This document shows positions 22,911 to 33,695 of a DNA stretch of 64,000 nucleotides, piece by piece. Made by a program: the position numbers and the translations under genes. The DNA is from Isoetes taiwanensis. Lineage: Eukaryota; Streptophyta; Lycopodiopsida; Isoetales; Isoetaceae. Position 1 is the stretch's first letter, and each line of letters opens with the position of its first letter. The stretch is from positions 4,772,623 through 4,836,622 of the forward strand of contig JAJEKV010000027.1 in assembly GCA_021234155.1 (NCBI GenBank), read 5' to 3'. Under the pieces are notes generated by a model, which had not been told where the DNA came from, did no database searches, and worked only from the letters and a program-made list of their open reading frames with translations.

Positions 22911-25880
22911 GTAGCGATGCAGATTCAAGCAGATATCTGGCTGTTCACTTGCGTATAAAACAGGTAATTATTTATTCCTTTGTTCAGGGTTGTGATAATA
23001 GATACTGTAGTGTTCTTGCCAGGGAAGCCTCTGTAGAAGCATCCTCTGATATGAAAGCATGGGCTTCGACTCTAGAACCTCATCGCCACTACACCAAAAT
23101 ATAACTGCGGTAAAGAGTACCAAAAAGAATAATAAAAGGCTTCTCTGTTGGCTTCTCTCTAGTACCCGCAGAACAGAATAACCACAGCTCTGGTTTTACT
23201 ATATTCTTAAAAGGACATGGATTCTTAAAACACATAAATTCTTTTGTCGTTTTCAAAAAATATATGCATACTACCCTTGATTCTGCCTGCTCCAGTTTCA
23301 AGCTTTTGGGGCATCGAGATTTCTATAAAATTGGAGCTTCAGTAGGCCGATGGTGGAACAGTCAGGTTATTTGGTTAAATCAGTTGGTATTGCCCCACAG
23401 AGATTTAACGTTCTCTGATATCGGAGCTACCGTCCTAGAGCAGTAAAAAAAAAACCAAGGTAATACTTCTTATGAAACAGAAAAAATATGTCTTGTGCCT
23501 CTGGACTATACAGGTACATATTGCAGCATTTTCAGGAGGTATCTTGGCTAAAAAAGCCTGTATTTGAGAAAGCAAGCAAGCAAGCAAGCTTAATATCTTG
23601 ATGCTATTATGCAGAGGTAAAGATTGGGCATGAGCAAGGACCTGGCAAATCTCTGGTTTTTTTAACAATAATATATGACAGGATGAGTAGTGAAAAGTTT
23701 AAGGCTTGCTTCAAAATTTAGAAAACCGTAGTGAAAAGTTTGAGTCTTGCTCTTCATCTTCCATGTTTCAAATCTACTTCACCGAATTGTGGCAACAAAT
23801 TTGTCAGCTCATTACAGACATGGTTATGGGAGGCGGTTCAACAATTTGCTATTCAAAATTATTCCTCTATTTCTATTGTAAGGTAAGGGCTGCTGGTATC
23901 TGGTAAGAGATCTCAATCTACGAAAATGGGAATCAATCTGCAAAAAAATGGCTTCTAACTTAACATGTCCCAGGTGTTATTCTCATTTTCCATACTCCGA
24001 ACTCTAAAATGCAGAAGCACCATTTCTGAGTTACAGAATCCTCAAATATCACCCGCACACAAATCTACTCAGCCTGCCATATTGAGCCCAGGCTCTTAGC
24101 TATCTACGAATGCACATCTATCTGCAACTACATAATTGGCACATGAAATCGTGCCATTCTCAGAAGTAAAGCAAAAAATAAGAAAATCATAACTAGAAAT
24201 ACTCGGAATGAGGCCCGACTCCATCTCATGTTATCACATTTCTCTAATAATTACCTCAGGACTTTTAAGGCAAATTCCTTGCGCACGAAAGCCACAAACG
24301 GATCAAATGGATTGCAAAATTGAACCAGCCGGACTCTCACGTCGCTGTTGCACCAGGCATCCAATATGGACGATCTCTTATCTAAGCGCAGCCAAAATTT
24401 AACAACCTAATAAACCTTCTGTCGGGGCATTTTTCGACATTCGTTCGATTAGCTTCCCCGACACGTCCATGTATCTATCTATCTATAAACTTCCCTGTTT
24501 TTTGTTTTGTATTTGGAATGCAATGGTGTGGAGTAAGATTTGGCTGGTGTAGAGTATGGGAAACCGTATATTTTAGGCGATTTGAGCAGCTTGTTGGCAT
24601 TTAGATGTCTAATTTGTAATTTCGAACTGGTTGCAAGCTTGTTGTTGCCATATGGTTGGCAAATTTTCATTGTGGATAGCGTTTCAGGCCAGTTTCTTTT
24701 CCAGCAGGTGCAGCGGAGCAGAGCGGGGGCAGCCATGGTTTCAAGGGCGCTGTTACAGGGGGATCTCTACTGTAGGTCGTGCCTGCAGCGCCCAGCGGAT
24801 CTGCCTCAACGCCCAGCGGACCTGTACGTGAAAAGGAATCTTGGGTCTGGAGCGGCAGCGTGGAAACCACTTGGGATTTGGGATTTGGAGCGGCAGCGAT
24901 AGCCGGCTTTGGGGTTTCTTATCCGGATTTGGGGTTTGTTGTCAGCATGGCGGCACAGGGGAGGGGCAACCACACAGACAGAATTTGCAATCTGTTTGAG
25001 CAAGAAATTTGCTTCAAGATTCAAAGCCATAGAGGCCGGAATTGGGGTTTGAGCAAAAAATATTGGCCAAATCTTCAGATTTAAAGCCGCACAGGCCGGA
25101 TTTTACAGTCCGTGGCCTTGAGCAAAAAATCTCACGAAATCTTCAGATGTCCAGGGGCCCAAGAGGGCGGATGGGTGTGCCATGGCAGGACGGCGATGCG
25201 TGTAGGATGGCAGGACAGCTTATACTATGCCGGGACATGCCATAGCTGTGGTTCCTTGAGCTATGGTTCCTTGAGCTAGGAGCTTGGTTTTTTTTTGTTT
25301 TGTCTGTACCATGGGTGTGGAAGTGACCTTAGAAAGTGGCGAGGAATTTTGTTGCCGAAGAGATGTTAGCCGTTGATGTAGTACGATGCTTTGGATATGC
25401 TGGAGATCAACGGTTCATATTCAATCTGAAAAACAAATCCCATAAACCCTTGAAAAAGCAATGACTCTTAACATGCCAATATCTAACCCCCATTATCCCA
25501 ACGGTAGAGATTACCCAATCTCTAATTGCAACAATGAAGATTCAATCCCCAACTGCAACTCCTTTTTAACAATACTCATCTCCACTTGGCGGCTAGGATT
25601 TTACCCTCTCTCGATGCAATGGCTTACGGGGGCATCCCCCCATGCATGCCCCCATGGAGATCTAGTGGTCGCAACTTCGCCACCTTGCAGCCTTTCCAAC
25701 AAACGGCCTAGATTTGTTTGAGTATATAGACAATCTATATGATGGGGGTATATCCAAGATGCAATTAAAAACATCCAAAATGTTTTACATTCTTCTAATA
25801 TGTATATTCATTCCTTATCTTTACATTTAACACAATCGATCTTCTTAACAGTGCGCACATGGAGCAAGTCAACCAATCAC
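22911..25880. other. Non-coding interval
   Basis: No gene is recognisable. The interval holds AGCAAGCAAGCAAGC near 23570-23590, a short (TATC)n near 24473-24485, and several two-copy duplications such as GGTTCCTTGAGCTA near 25240-25275. Confidence 0.45.
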
Positions 25881-25883
25881 AAA

Positions 25884-26620
25884 CTATTCCCATCCATCCA
25901 ACATCGGATCGACCCACCAACAAACGGATATGCCCCCTAGCAGGAATTGCACCCTTATCAAGTCAACTGGACCATCAAAGCTCGTGTAACAAACAGGGGT
26001 CCTTTGTGAACATTCAATAAACCACATGCCGAAGGCAAAGTTTTTACGGTAGAACTCACAGACAAAGATGTAAGCTTCATTTTGCTTCCCTTCCAAATAA
26101 CCTTTCAATACAACTTCATACTCTTAAGCAGTGCTTGGACATCAAACATACTTCTCAATAAAACAACTCAAAATAAAACAAATGTACGCGGCAGCCTTGG
26201 CCGCCGCGACAAACTTCTTGTAATGTTTAAAGACGTTATTATGTATCAATTTTACATGCCACAAAAACATTATCTTGCTTTTAGCATAAACATACCTTTG
26301 CGGCAAATGAATGCCAAAAAGAACACCATTGAAGAGGTTGGCATGATACAGGTCAGAGAAAAATGACTACATTGAGCTTCCTTCGGAATGAAAATGCAAC
26401 CCAAATTGATTAATATAAGCTAGCGAGCAGAATGAAAATGCACCCCAAATTGATTATTCTAACCTGGTGAGCATGGGAAACTTCTGTTGAAAAGGTATAT
26501 TTGTCATTTGGTCCAACAAGAAATGCCTGTGTAGAGAGAACACCATCATGGACAAACATATATCTAATTCCACATACTATTGTACTGCCCAAACTCTGCT
26601 TGAGTTGCCAAACAGCTAAA
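25884..26620 (-). other. Possible exons of an unrecognised gene
   Basis: Two protein-like segments lie on the - strand. One (about 26470-26600) reads STIVCGIRYMFVHDGVLS then FLVGPNDKYTFSTEVSHAHQ, bounded by an AG upstream and CAG/GT downstream. The other (about 26010-26110) reads GKQNEAYIFVCEFYRKNFAF then GMWFIECSQ. Both look like conserved coding sequence, but stops separate them and I do not recognise the family. They could be remnants of one broken gene. Confidence 0.3.
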
Positions 26621-27040
26621 TTACAAGAGAAATGAAGGTTATTTTACAACATTCATTAATCAATAGCATGTGGATACAAAACTAGAGCCATTTCAATTTC
26701 ACGAGTTAATCCACTGCAACCTTAATTGTCAACTGCTAGAGAGAATGTGCCAAATATCTCTACCTATGGTACTGACGAGTTTCCTGCATTATCAAACATC
26801 AAACACAACTCAAAAAATTAACAATGGTGATTTGTAATTTGTAAACTGAAGCAGTATCTCCAACATGTAAAAGTTAAAAAATACAGTTTCTAGGTGATAA
26901 GAACACCAATGTCAAATCCATCCTCTGCGTGTCAAAATATATTTGAAGGTGGCTTAATAGGTTTCAGTCATACCTAGTTAGATAGACATTGGAAGAACAA
27001 GTAATGATGTCGAAGCCTTAAAAAGCTACAGCCAATGTAT

Positions 27041-27284
<244 letters not shown>

Positions 27285-27480
27285 TTGTTTTACTGTCACG
27301 CCACTAAGCAGCATCCAACTGGACATGTGACCACACACCACACTCTCGATTGGATTCATCACTCTACATTGCATCTGTGGGATTTGACGTCCAACAGTTC
27401 AGAGTGCAATTCTGGGTGGTCTCGAATTCGAGACCTGTAGTTGCTAGAACTAGTGTGTTACCACTAGACCAAACACCCAG
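27285..27480 (-). mobile_element. tRNA-headed SINE with (TATC)n tail
   Basis: Read on the - strand the element starts near 27480 with a tRNA-like head. A good polymerase III box A, TGGTCTAGTGGT, lies at 27460-27471, and a box-B-like AATTCGAGACC lies at 27418-27428, about 33 bases downstream. The body runs to about 27285 and then passes into a (TATC)n tail. The 3' body is shared with the copy at 10846-10930. Such elements are transcribed by polymerase III and moved by LINE enzymes. The element is about 196 bp without the tail. Confidence 0.75.
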
Positions 27481-28118
27481 AAGAAAACTCATGACACTAA
27501 AGTTCGAATGTCAACCAACTAATAAAATGTACCTGCCTACACCATAGTTTTCTAGTGTGCCTTTGTGCTAGATTTATTTTTTTCTCAAAATACGTGACAT
27601 AAAGTAGTTTTAATCCTCTACAACAAAATGACTCCCAATCTTAGCCTTCTTACAACTTCTTGAAGTTTATGCCCTGCATAAATTCTTGGCATGTCTGTTT
27701 CTCGATGATCAACCCACAATGAGTTAGCACATTATTTTCAATTATTACCATTGTGGAATGTTTGTCTATAGAGCCACAATCCATTGTAGCAATGATCGTA
27801 GCAACAAAATGGTACTTTCGACAAAGAAAAATAAAATACATTTCTTAGTGTTTTCACTCTCATTGTGTTTTTTTTTTTCTTTTTTTTTTTGAAGGTGACA
27901 TTGTATTTTTCTATTAATAATGATGTACAGTACAAAGAGTCCCCACAATGGACAGATAAAAGAATTATAGCCAATGTTATGGATCCCTATACATCAGTAC
28001 TACGTGTACTTTAGGAACTCTTCCACATTAGCAAGATGAGAGGGGGAAACCATATATTCTTAGTTATTCAGATTGTTTCCACAACTTGTCTCAACATTTG
28101 GGGCTAGGTCCTCAAAAC
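27481..28118. other. Non-coding interval
   Basis: AT-rich DNA with a T-rich run at 27868-27890. No gene is recognisable. Confidence 0.4.
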
Positions 28119-28625
28119 TTATCGAGTGGCATTTAAAGTAGCTATAGGACCCTTCATCTTGCCAATTCTGTCCAGTCCCTTATGGTGACTCACCCCCATC
28201 CTCTTATGATGGGACAAAGCCATCAAAGCTACTTCCATGTTAAAGTAATTCTTTATCTTGTCAATAGAGATGCTTTGACCCTCCAGAGCCACATCACAAC
28301 GATGGCTCCAAATAATCCAAAAGGTCACACTAACTAAAGAGACAGCAATGGAGCATGTGTCTGAGATCAGTATAACACTAGGCCACCCAAGTTGCTATAT
28401 GTCTAAACTAGGGACATGATATACCCAGTTCCAGAACTCAATAATCTTACGACAAAAAAGGATGTATGAAAGAGATTTATTCGTAGCATTGTAACATGCA
28501 TCACCTAATATACAGTAGTTTCCCATTTTTCCAGATGTAAATTTGGTGCAAGCAGATGTTCTCTGAAATAGTGCCCAATCATGTGTGCTTCCTGCCTAAC
28601 CAACATCGTAATCCCATATCAGACA
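28119..28625 (-). pseudogene. LINE ORF2 C-terminal fragment (zf-RVT region)
   Basis: On the - strand the frame reads DWALFQRTSACTKF, then a zinc-binding arrangement C(ILGDA)C followed by SLSYILFC, then FWNWVYHV. Further on comes the Trp-rich end FWIIWSHRCDVALEGQSISI. This is the order of the plant L1 zf-RVT segment and the W..IW..R tail. One in-frame stop interrupts it. It abuts a PIF/Harbinger transposase fragment, which it may have interrupted. Confidence 0.6.
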
Positions 28626-28639
28626 TTGTAAAAGAATAG

Positions 28640-29196
28640 AATGAAAGCCCTTCATATGTAATAATCAGGAACATGTTCTATAGGAGCTATTATGGGAATG
28701 TGACTGCCATCCACTGCACCAATCACATTGGGAATGCCATGCTTGGCCTCAAACCCAACTGTATATTTCTTACAAGTACTCATGGAGGGCCAAATAAGAC
28801 CGCAATGTAGTCCTTCCCTCTTTATTTTAATTGCCTGACAAAATTCTATAATGCATCTATAAACTGTAGTGATACCAATTCCATATAATTCTGCTACCAC
28901 GGGAAGTGTTGAACCACTTGCAAGACGAGTCAATGCAATAGCTACTTTTTTTTGGAACTTCCAAAGCCAACCTTAGGTGCATGTCCTTCCTCACTAGCAC
29001 TGGATGTAAGACACCGCCCAACCATTCAAAAGTTGCCTATGACACCCTCATCTTTTGATGAAACATTATGTCTGTATGAGTGCAAGACAAGATGTTTTCA
29101 TAGTATCCTTCTATGTGCTTATACACCCAACAATTCCTTTGAACAGAGTTGCATTTGAAACGGGAGTGTTGCACAACTCCCGTTTCAAAGATTCCC
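28640..29196 (-). pseudogene. PIF/Harbinger transposase fragment (DDE_Tnp_4)
   Basis: Reading from 29196 downward, a GGGAATCTTTG terminus and a hairpin precede an N-terminal segment that becomes clear at KVAIALTRLASGSTLPVVAE followed by GIGITTVYRCI, the helix-turn-helix part. The nuclease start GIPNVIGAVDGSHIPI carries the first catalytic Asp of the DDE triad. The frame reaches HVPDYY and then stops near 28650. The second Asp and the Glu are absent, and a LINE fragment follows. The N-terminal half contains an in-frame stop. Confidence 0.8.
29154..29189. repeat. Short palindrome at the end of the PIF fragment
   Basis: TTTGAAACGGGAGT (29154-29167) and its exact inverse (29176-29189) flank an 8-base spacer. 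It lies just inside the GGGAATC terminus at 29196. Confidence 0.8.
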
Positions 29197-29477
29197 TGTA
29201 AAAAACACAACATGATCCAGAAAGTGATCTTTTTGGGCAGAGGTTGAGATTCTTCAATAGTTCAATTTTTTTTACCCTAATTTTGGCACCTCATGCAGGG
29301 GAGAACTTGTTTTTGTAAAACAACATACTTGAAAAGGGCAAATTTTAGAAATGCAATGTAAATCTATCAAAGTATTACAAAAAAAACCATCAATTGTGGA
29401 ATGAAAAAAAATATATATTTCGGATATTTTGGTAACACATCAAATTTGAGTGGTGTTGTAATGCTAACAATAATTTA

Positions 29478-30560
29478 TTAATCAGTTTTGAATTCAAAGG
29501 TCCAAGATATACTCGTCATCACCCTTCTTGCTTGTCTCAGGCTCTTCTTTTGATGTCGATTTGTTTGCTTGTCCGGTGAATCAACCCGTTCTTCTGCAGC
29601 TTTGTCTTCTGGATTAACAACTGGAGCAACTTCTTTTAGCTCTACAAAAACAACCTCTTCGTCAACAGAGCTCGTGAGAGGTGGCTGAATCTCTGATGAT
29701 GTCATCTTGGCATAATCAGATGAGGATTTGGCGCCTAGCTCTTGATTCTCATCAGGAAGGTTTGGTAAGACAACCAATCTCATCTTAATGAAGCTCACAG
29801 CCTCCTTGTCTATGTCCACGGCCACACAATTTCGGCCCTTCTTGAGTGCACATGCAATGGTGGTACCAGAGCCAGAGAACGCATCAAGCACCCAATCTCC
29901 TGGACGAGAAAACATGTCAATGAGATGGTTGATGAGTTTTTGGGGCTTCTGATAGTGGTTCACAATTCGCCTTTGTGCACTCGGGTCTTGCGACTTACAG
30001 AACAATGCGAGAAACTCTAAAACATTTGAGAAGTCGGTCGCGGTGTATGTTGAAATGCTCCATGGTCCTCTTGCCATCGAAGCTCCAGTAACCAACGTGC
30101 AGATATTCCACTTTGCTTAACAGCCTGGGGCCTCCACCATGATAATTTATATTCGTTTTGTACCTTCAAGAGAAAGGTCAATGGTCAGCAACAAAAGAAA
30201 ATAACAAGTAGTGTATTCCAGAATACGAAGCGTACCAGACTAAGTTCTCGTAACCAGCTTGGTCAGGAGATCCAAAGTGATTTTTAAAGCTGACTTCGAC
30301 AAGACCAGCTTGCATACTGGAGTGAAATACCACTAGCCGCCAGTGTCTAGCTGTAGTGATCTTCATTAAGCCTTTTATGAATTCATTGAAATCCGCATGC
30401 TTAAAAGGGATGTCATCGTATCGACTGTCTTTAATCTTGAAGCCGTAGGGAATGTCAGCAATGATTAGCATGAAATCTTGTGGCTTCATACTCGCTACAA
30501 GCTTGGTGCAGTCCCCATGTGCAATTGAGTAGAGATTGTTTTGGTCGAATAAAGTAAACG
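29478..30560 (-). pseudogene. Beta-class amino DNA methyltransferase domain (N6-adenine or N4-cytosine)
   Basis: The domain has the permuted beta-class order. First comes SIAHGDCTKLVA and the catalytic motif IV in IIADIPYGF (a D-x-P-Y variant of DPPY), at about 30430-30530. Then comes a substrate region ending ENLVW; a GTACGC donor near 30234 joins the AG near 30166 to give WYKTNINYHGG and HVGYWSFDGKR. Last is the S-adenosylmethionine motif RPGDWVLDAFSGSGTT (about 29860-29907) followed by CVAVDIDKEAV. A Lys/Arg-rich tail ends at 29478. Established: PF01555-type enzymes methylate exocyclic amino groups in DNA and are mainly bacterial or phage. The frame changes near 30065 and cannot be spliced cleanly in at 30555-30600, so this copy seems broken. 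Whether it makes 6mA or 4mC cannot be told from sequence. Confidence 0.82.
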
Positions 30561-30634
30561 TTTCATAGTCCGTTTACTATGACCTCTACAACCGACGCTC
30601 TCCCAAAAGTTCTTTATTCCCGAGCAATCCTTAC

Positions 30635-31420
30635 CAGGTGCATGAAACCTTCTGGTAGGTCCTTGTTTTTCTTCTTACTCTGCAAATCCACAAAATAATT
30701 AGAACATTTACAAATCTACGCTACCTAAACGCCCAAAGCAGGCTTACCCAGCCTTCAAACTTTGGAGCGTACTGAACAATTCTCTCGTCAGATGTAGCAA
30801 TAGGATAAAGCTCCTTGCACCGTTCCCATGTTTGCACATTCAATTGTTCCATCAAACATGTTTGACATGTAATGACGTTCTTCTGGCTGCAACATCCAAA
30901 CCAAGAATTACATCAGGGACACGTCTACAGAAGAACTTTAACGCAATCACAAAACAACACCACATCAAACAAGAAAATCCAAAGTGTATTCCGGAATACA
31001 CTTTGGCTAACGTGTAAAGCCAAAGTGTATTCCGGAATACACTTTGGCTAACGTGTAAAGCCAAAGTGTATTCCGGAATACACTTTGGCTTTGCTTCAGT
31101 TACTCAGCGTTGCAGACGGATTCGTAAGGCTAAAGTTTCCGGACTGTACAGAGCGTTGACACAAAAGACTAAACTTTCTAAAAGACTTACTTGTGCAACT
31201 CCTTCGACATTTCTTCTAAAGTAAATTCCTTGTCCACAACCTTTTGCAGTAACATTTCTAATAACGGAATGTCTGTAAATCCTTGAAGCTCTCTCCAGAC
31301 AGTGATAGTCATTTCTTTTTTTGGAACATCGGATCCTTTTTTCTTGTCTGTCACTTTGCCCTTACTTTTGAGGTCTTCGCGCTCGAACATATTAAAAATT
31401 TCGTTTTGTAAATCCCATAT
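30635..31420 (-). pseudogene. Linker exons between ParB-like and methyltransferase domains
   Basis: Three exons join in phase by GT-AG splicing: 31420-31191 (starts IWDLQNEIFNMFEREDLK, ends in a Glu/Lys-rich helix), 30886-30748 (QKNVITCQTCLMEQLNVQTW to FEGW) and 30679-30635 (SKKKNKDLPEGFMHL). The CxxC in the second may bind metal. The intron between the first two contains three tandem copies of the palindromic repeat. These introns make bacterial contamination unlikely. Confidence 0.65.
30979..31089. repeat. Three tandem palindromes in an intron (41-bp spacing)
   Basis: Copies at 30979-31006, 31019-31048 and 31060-31089 are perfect inverted repeats with core TGTATTCCGGAATACA and AAAG/CTTT extensions. 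They are separated by CTAACGTGTAAA, so they form a 41-bp tandem array. They lie in an intron of the ParB-methyltransferase gene. Confidence 0.92.
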
Positions 31421-31506
31421 CTAAACATGGTAACAAGTGGCGTTAGTACAATGTATTCTGGAATAGAATGCTGGGACTAGCTACTTGAACTAAAATGCGG
31501 ACATAC

Positions 31507-32346
31507 CCTTCCTTCTCTAAAAGCAAGCTGGAACCAGTTGTCATGGGCAATAAGAGAGGTCCTTTTGTTGTCCTCGTCGTACTTTAGACAACACTCTATG
31601 GCACACGCCTCTTTGAGCTCCAAGGACTATGCTGGCTTCTTTAGGTCTTCGCCATATTTTTCTTTAAATATAAGAAATTCTCTGTGCATAAACCTGATTT
31701 TATCCACGAAGCTCATCTTCAATTTGTACTCGTTGTCCGCATTGTGGGTGTTGGCAACGATCTTAGCTTCTTCGTCGGTAAGGCCACAATATACTGCACA
31801 AAGAACCGTCAGATACCTCGCGTTGAACTTCTCCTTGTACAGTTGCCTCCTTGCTTTAAAGCTGTGGTTCCCCCCTAACACATAATGCGTGTAGGTATTT
31901 TCCTTGTCATACTGGGCGGGGTCAATGCACTGTTGCCTGTCAACTAGCACAACTATAGGAGCTACATGAGCATACGGATTGCTCCTGATCCTGTCCTTCA
32001 AGTTCCTTAAATGATCTGCATAGATCTTCCGAACTTGAAGAGGTCTCTCACCGTTTTCGTTCTTTGGTGGCATTTCCCTATTTATTGCTACCATTTTTTC
32101 TGAAGTCTTGTCGACCTTCTTTTCTTTAATAGCCACACCAGGGGCTTTGTTTTTTCCTCTTGCCTTTTTTTGTTTTGGTTCTTCTTCTGGCTCTTCCGAT
32201 ACCACTAATGCCTGAGTTCTCTTCTTAGCTGGCTCTTTAGCAGCAACAGTGTTTCGTGGCACTGGCCTTCGTGGCTCTTGCTCCACAAAATCCTCTTTGC
32301 TCCCTTCATTACCAGATGGGCTGCTAACTGATTGTAAAGTCTTCAC
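31507..32346 (-). pseudogene. ParB/sulfiredoxin-like domain of the ParB-methyltransferase gene
   Basis: The exon opens with ~100 charged residues (several Lys/Arg-rich runs, possible nuclear-localisation signals). A ParB-N fold follows: RPLQVRKIYADHLRNLKDRI and HVAPIVVLVD, then the signature-like loop VLGGNHSFKARRQL, then LTDEEAKIVANTHN (about residues 100-235). ParB domains bind DNA at parS palindromes or act as CTPase or nuclease modules, and in phages and mobile elements they are often fused to DNA methyltransferases. A TAG at 31627-31629 interrupts the frame, which continues open to a GTATGT donor near 31508. The stop may be inactivating. Confidence 0.8.
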
Positions 32347-32409
32347 TAAACGAAGAACTTACAGTGTGTACAATGGACAACAGTGTTTGTTTGTTTATAT
32401 AGTGTGCCA

Positions 32410-32790
32410 CATACTTGTAAAGTGGATTTGGGTTTACCCTAGTCAACCTCAACATAGCCTCATCAAGAACAAACATCCCCTGTGATGTACTAAATGACAG
32501 CCTACCGCGCTGTCCAGACTGCCCAGCAACACTGTCAACACTCTTTATATAGCCCATGCACTGGAATTCGACGTCGTCGTAACGTTTCTGTCCTGGACTC
32601 TTACAGGCGTGCAGGAATGTGAGTGTGGAGCACTTGCCTCCATGGCCTCTAGTAAAGAACCACTGAGTTTGGAAACATTCGTAGACAGTTGATTCAGATG
32701 GGCCACCCAGACTCTTCGGCGGCTGGTGCTTCTTTGTGACAAGCTTCACGATCTTCTTAGCAGGTTGCTTCTGGGCAGGGTTTTGGCTGT
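32410..32790 (-). pseudogene. N-terminal exon of the ParB-methyltransferase gene, unknown domain
   Basis: An AG acceptor near 32790 opens a frame rich in Lys (KKIVKLVTKKHQPPK) followed by a compact segment: ECFQTQWFFTRGHGGKCSTL, then FQCMGYIKSV and GRLSFSTSQGMFVLDEAMLR. It ends at a GTATGT donor near 32410. I do not recognise the domain. Joining to the ParB exon is not clean in phase, so the splice is uncertain or mutated. Confidence 0.45.
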
Positions 32791-32928
32791 AGTAATGGTG
32801 TCATTAGCAAACAGAAACTAGAGCAGGATAATCAGCTAAAGTAACAAAAACGGAGAAAAAACAAGCATTTCGACACTTAAAACAAGGAAAAACATTGCAA
32901 TCCTTGACCTCTAAAGCCCTAAAAGTAA

Positions 32929-33289
32929 GCAAAAGTGTATTCCCGAATACACTTTTGCCGCACAAAGTAAAGCAAAATGTATTCCCGAATACACTTTTCC
33001 TTAGACTGTTTAGCCAAAATGTATTCTGGAATACACTTTGGCTTTCACTGTTAAGCCAAAGTGTATTCATACACTTTGGTTTTTACTGTTAAGCCAAAGT
33101 GTATTCCGGAATACACTTTGGTTTGACGGGATTGCCAAAGTGTATTCCCGAATACACTTCGGCTTTTGTTGGTAGGCAAAAGTGTATTCCGGAACACACT
33201 TTGGCTTACCAATGAAAGCCGAAGTGTATTCGGGAAACACTTTTGCCTACCAACGAAAGCCGAAGTGTATTCGGGAATACACTTTGGCT
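32929..33289. repeat. Array of nine palindromes in the divergent promoter region
   Basis: Copies lie at about 32929, 32972, 33013, 33055, 33093, 33133, 33175, 33218 and 33259, spaced about 40 bp. All have the form AAAGTGTATTC-SS-GAATACACTTT, with the centre varying between CCGG, CCCG, CGGG and CTGG. The copy at 33055 lacks part of its centre and that at 33218 has a single-base change in one arm. The array fills the gap between the two divergent genes. Confidence 0.92.
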
Positions 33290-33547
33290 AGACAGAAGGA
33301 CAGTACGTCTAACTTGAATGATTAAAAGCACGTACAAATGACAAGTCGCACTAACCTGTCCATGGTAAGCCTATGCAAATCGGAATACAGCTCGAGCGGA
33401 AATTTGCGGAGGCGCTGGGTCTGGCGACTGGAGCTGCGGAAGTCGAATAGAAAAATGAGGGCGCATTTTTTTCCTTTTAAAGATACGCTGACACGTTTGT
33501 CCAAGTTCTATGTGAAATCGAATACAATACATTGTGTGGGCCAATCA

Positions 33548-33637
33548 CTGTGTATTCCGGAATACACTTGCAGTTTCTTTTTGTCTTCTCTTTTCCTTCC
33601 CTTCGCTGCACAACTCGATTTGTATTCCCGAATACAA
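33548..33637. repeat. Two further palindromes in the 5' leader of the + strand gene
   Basis: Shorter versions of the same palindrome occur at 33548-33570 (TGTGTATTCCGGAATACACT) and 33620-33637 (TTGTATTCCCGAATACAA). Weaker copies lie at 30210-30229 and about 31450-31465. Confidence 0.85.
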
Positions 33638-33695
33638 AATGCACACCACTTCTGTGTTTTACTTACGTCTAACAAATGTTTTGCAGCTTCGTAAG

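Noticed and set aside
27418-27480. True tRNA gene on the - strand
   Set aside because: Box A and box B are present but no cloverleaf or acceptor stem can be paired; it continues into a repeat body shared with another copy, so it is a SINE head.
29478-32790. Bacterial or phage contamination as the source of the ParB-methyltransferase gene
   Set aside because: Several exons join in phase only across GT-AG introns, and the flanks are plant transposons.
32895-33092. Small proteins encoded by the palindrome array
   Set aside because: The frames simply translate the palindromic repeats on both strands.
30979-33289. Palindromic repeats as a CRISPR array
   Set aside because: Repeats are full palindromes with ~10-base, partly repeated gaps, in a plant nuclear region next to intron-containing genes, and no cas genes are present.
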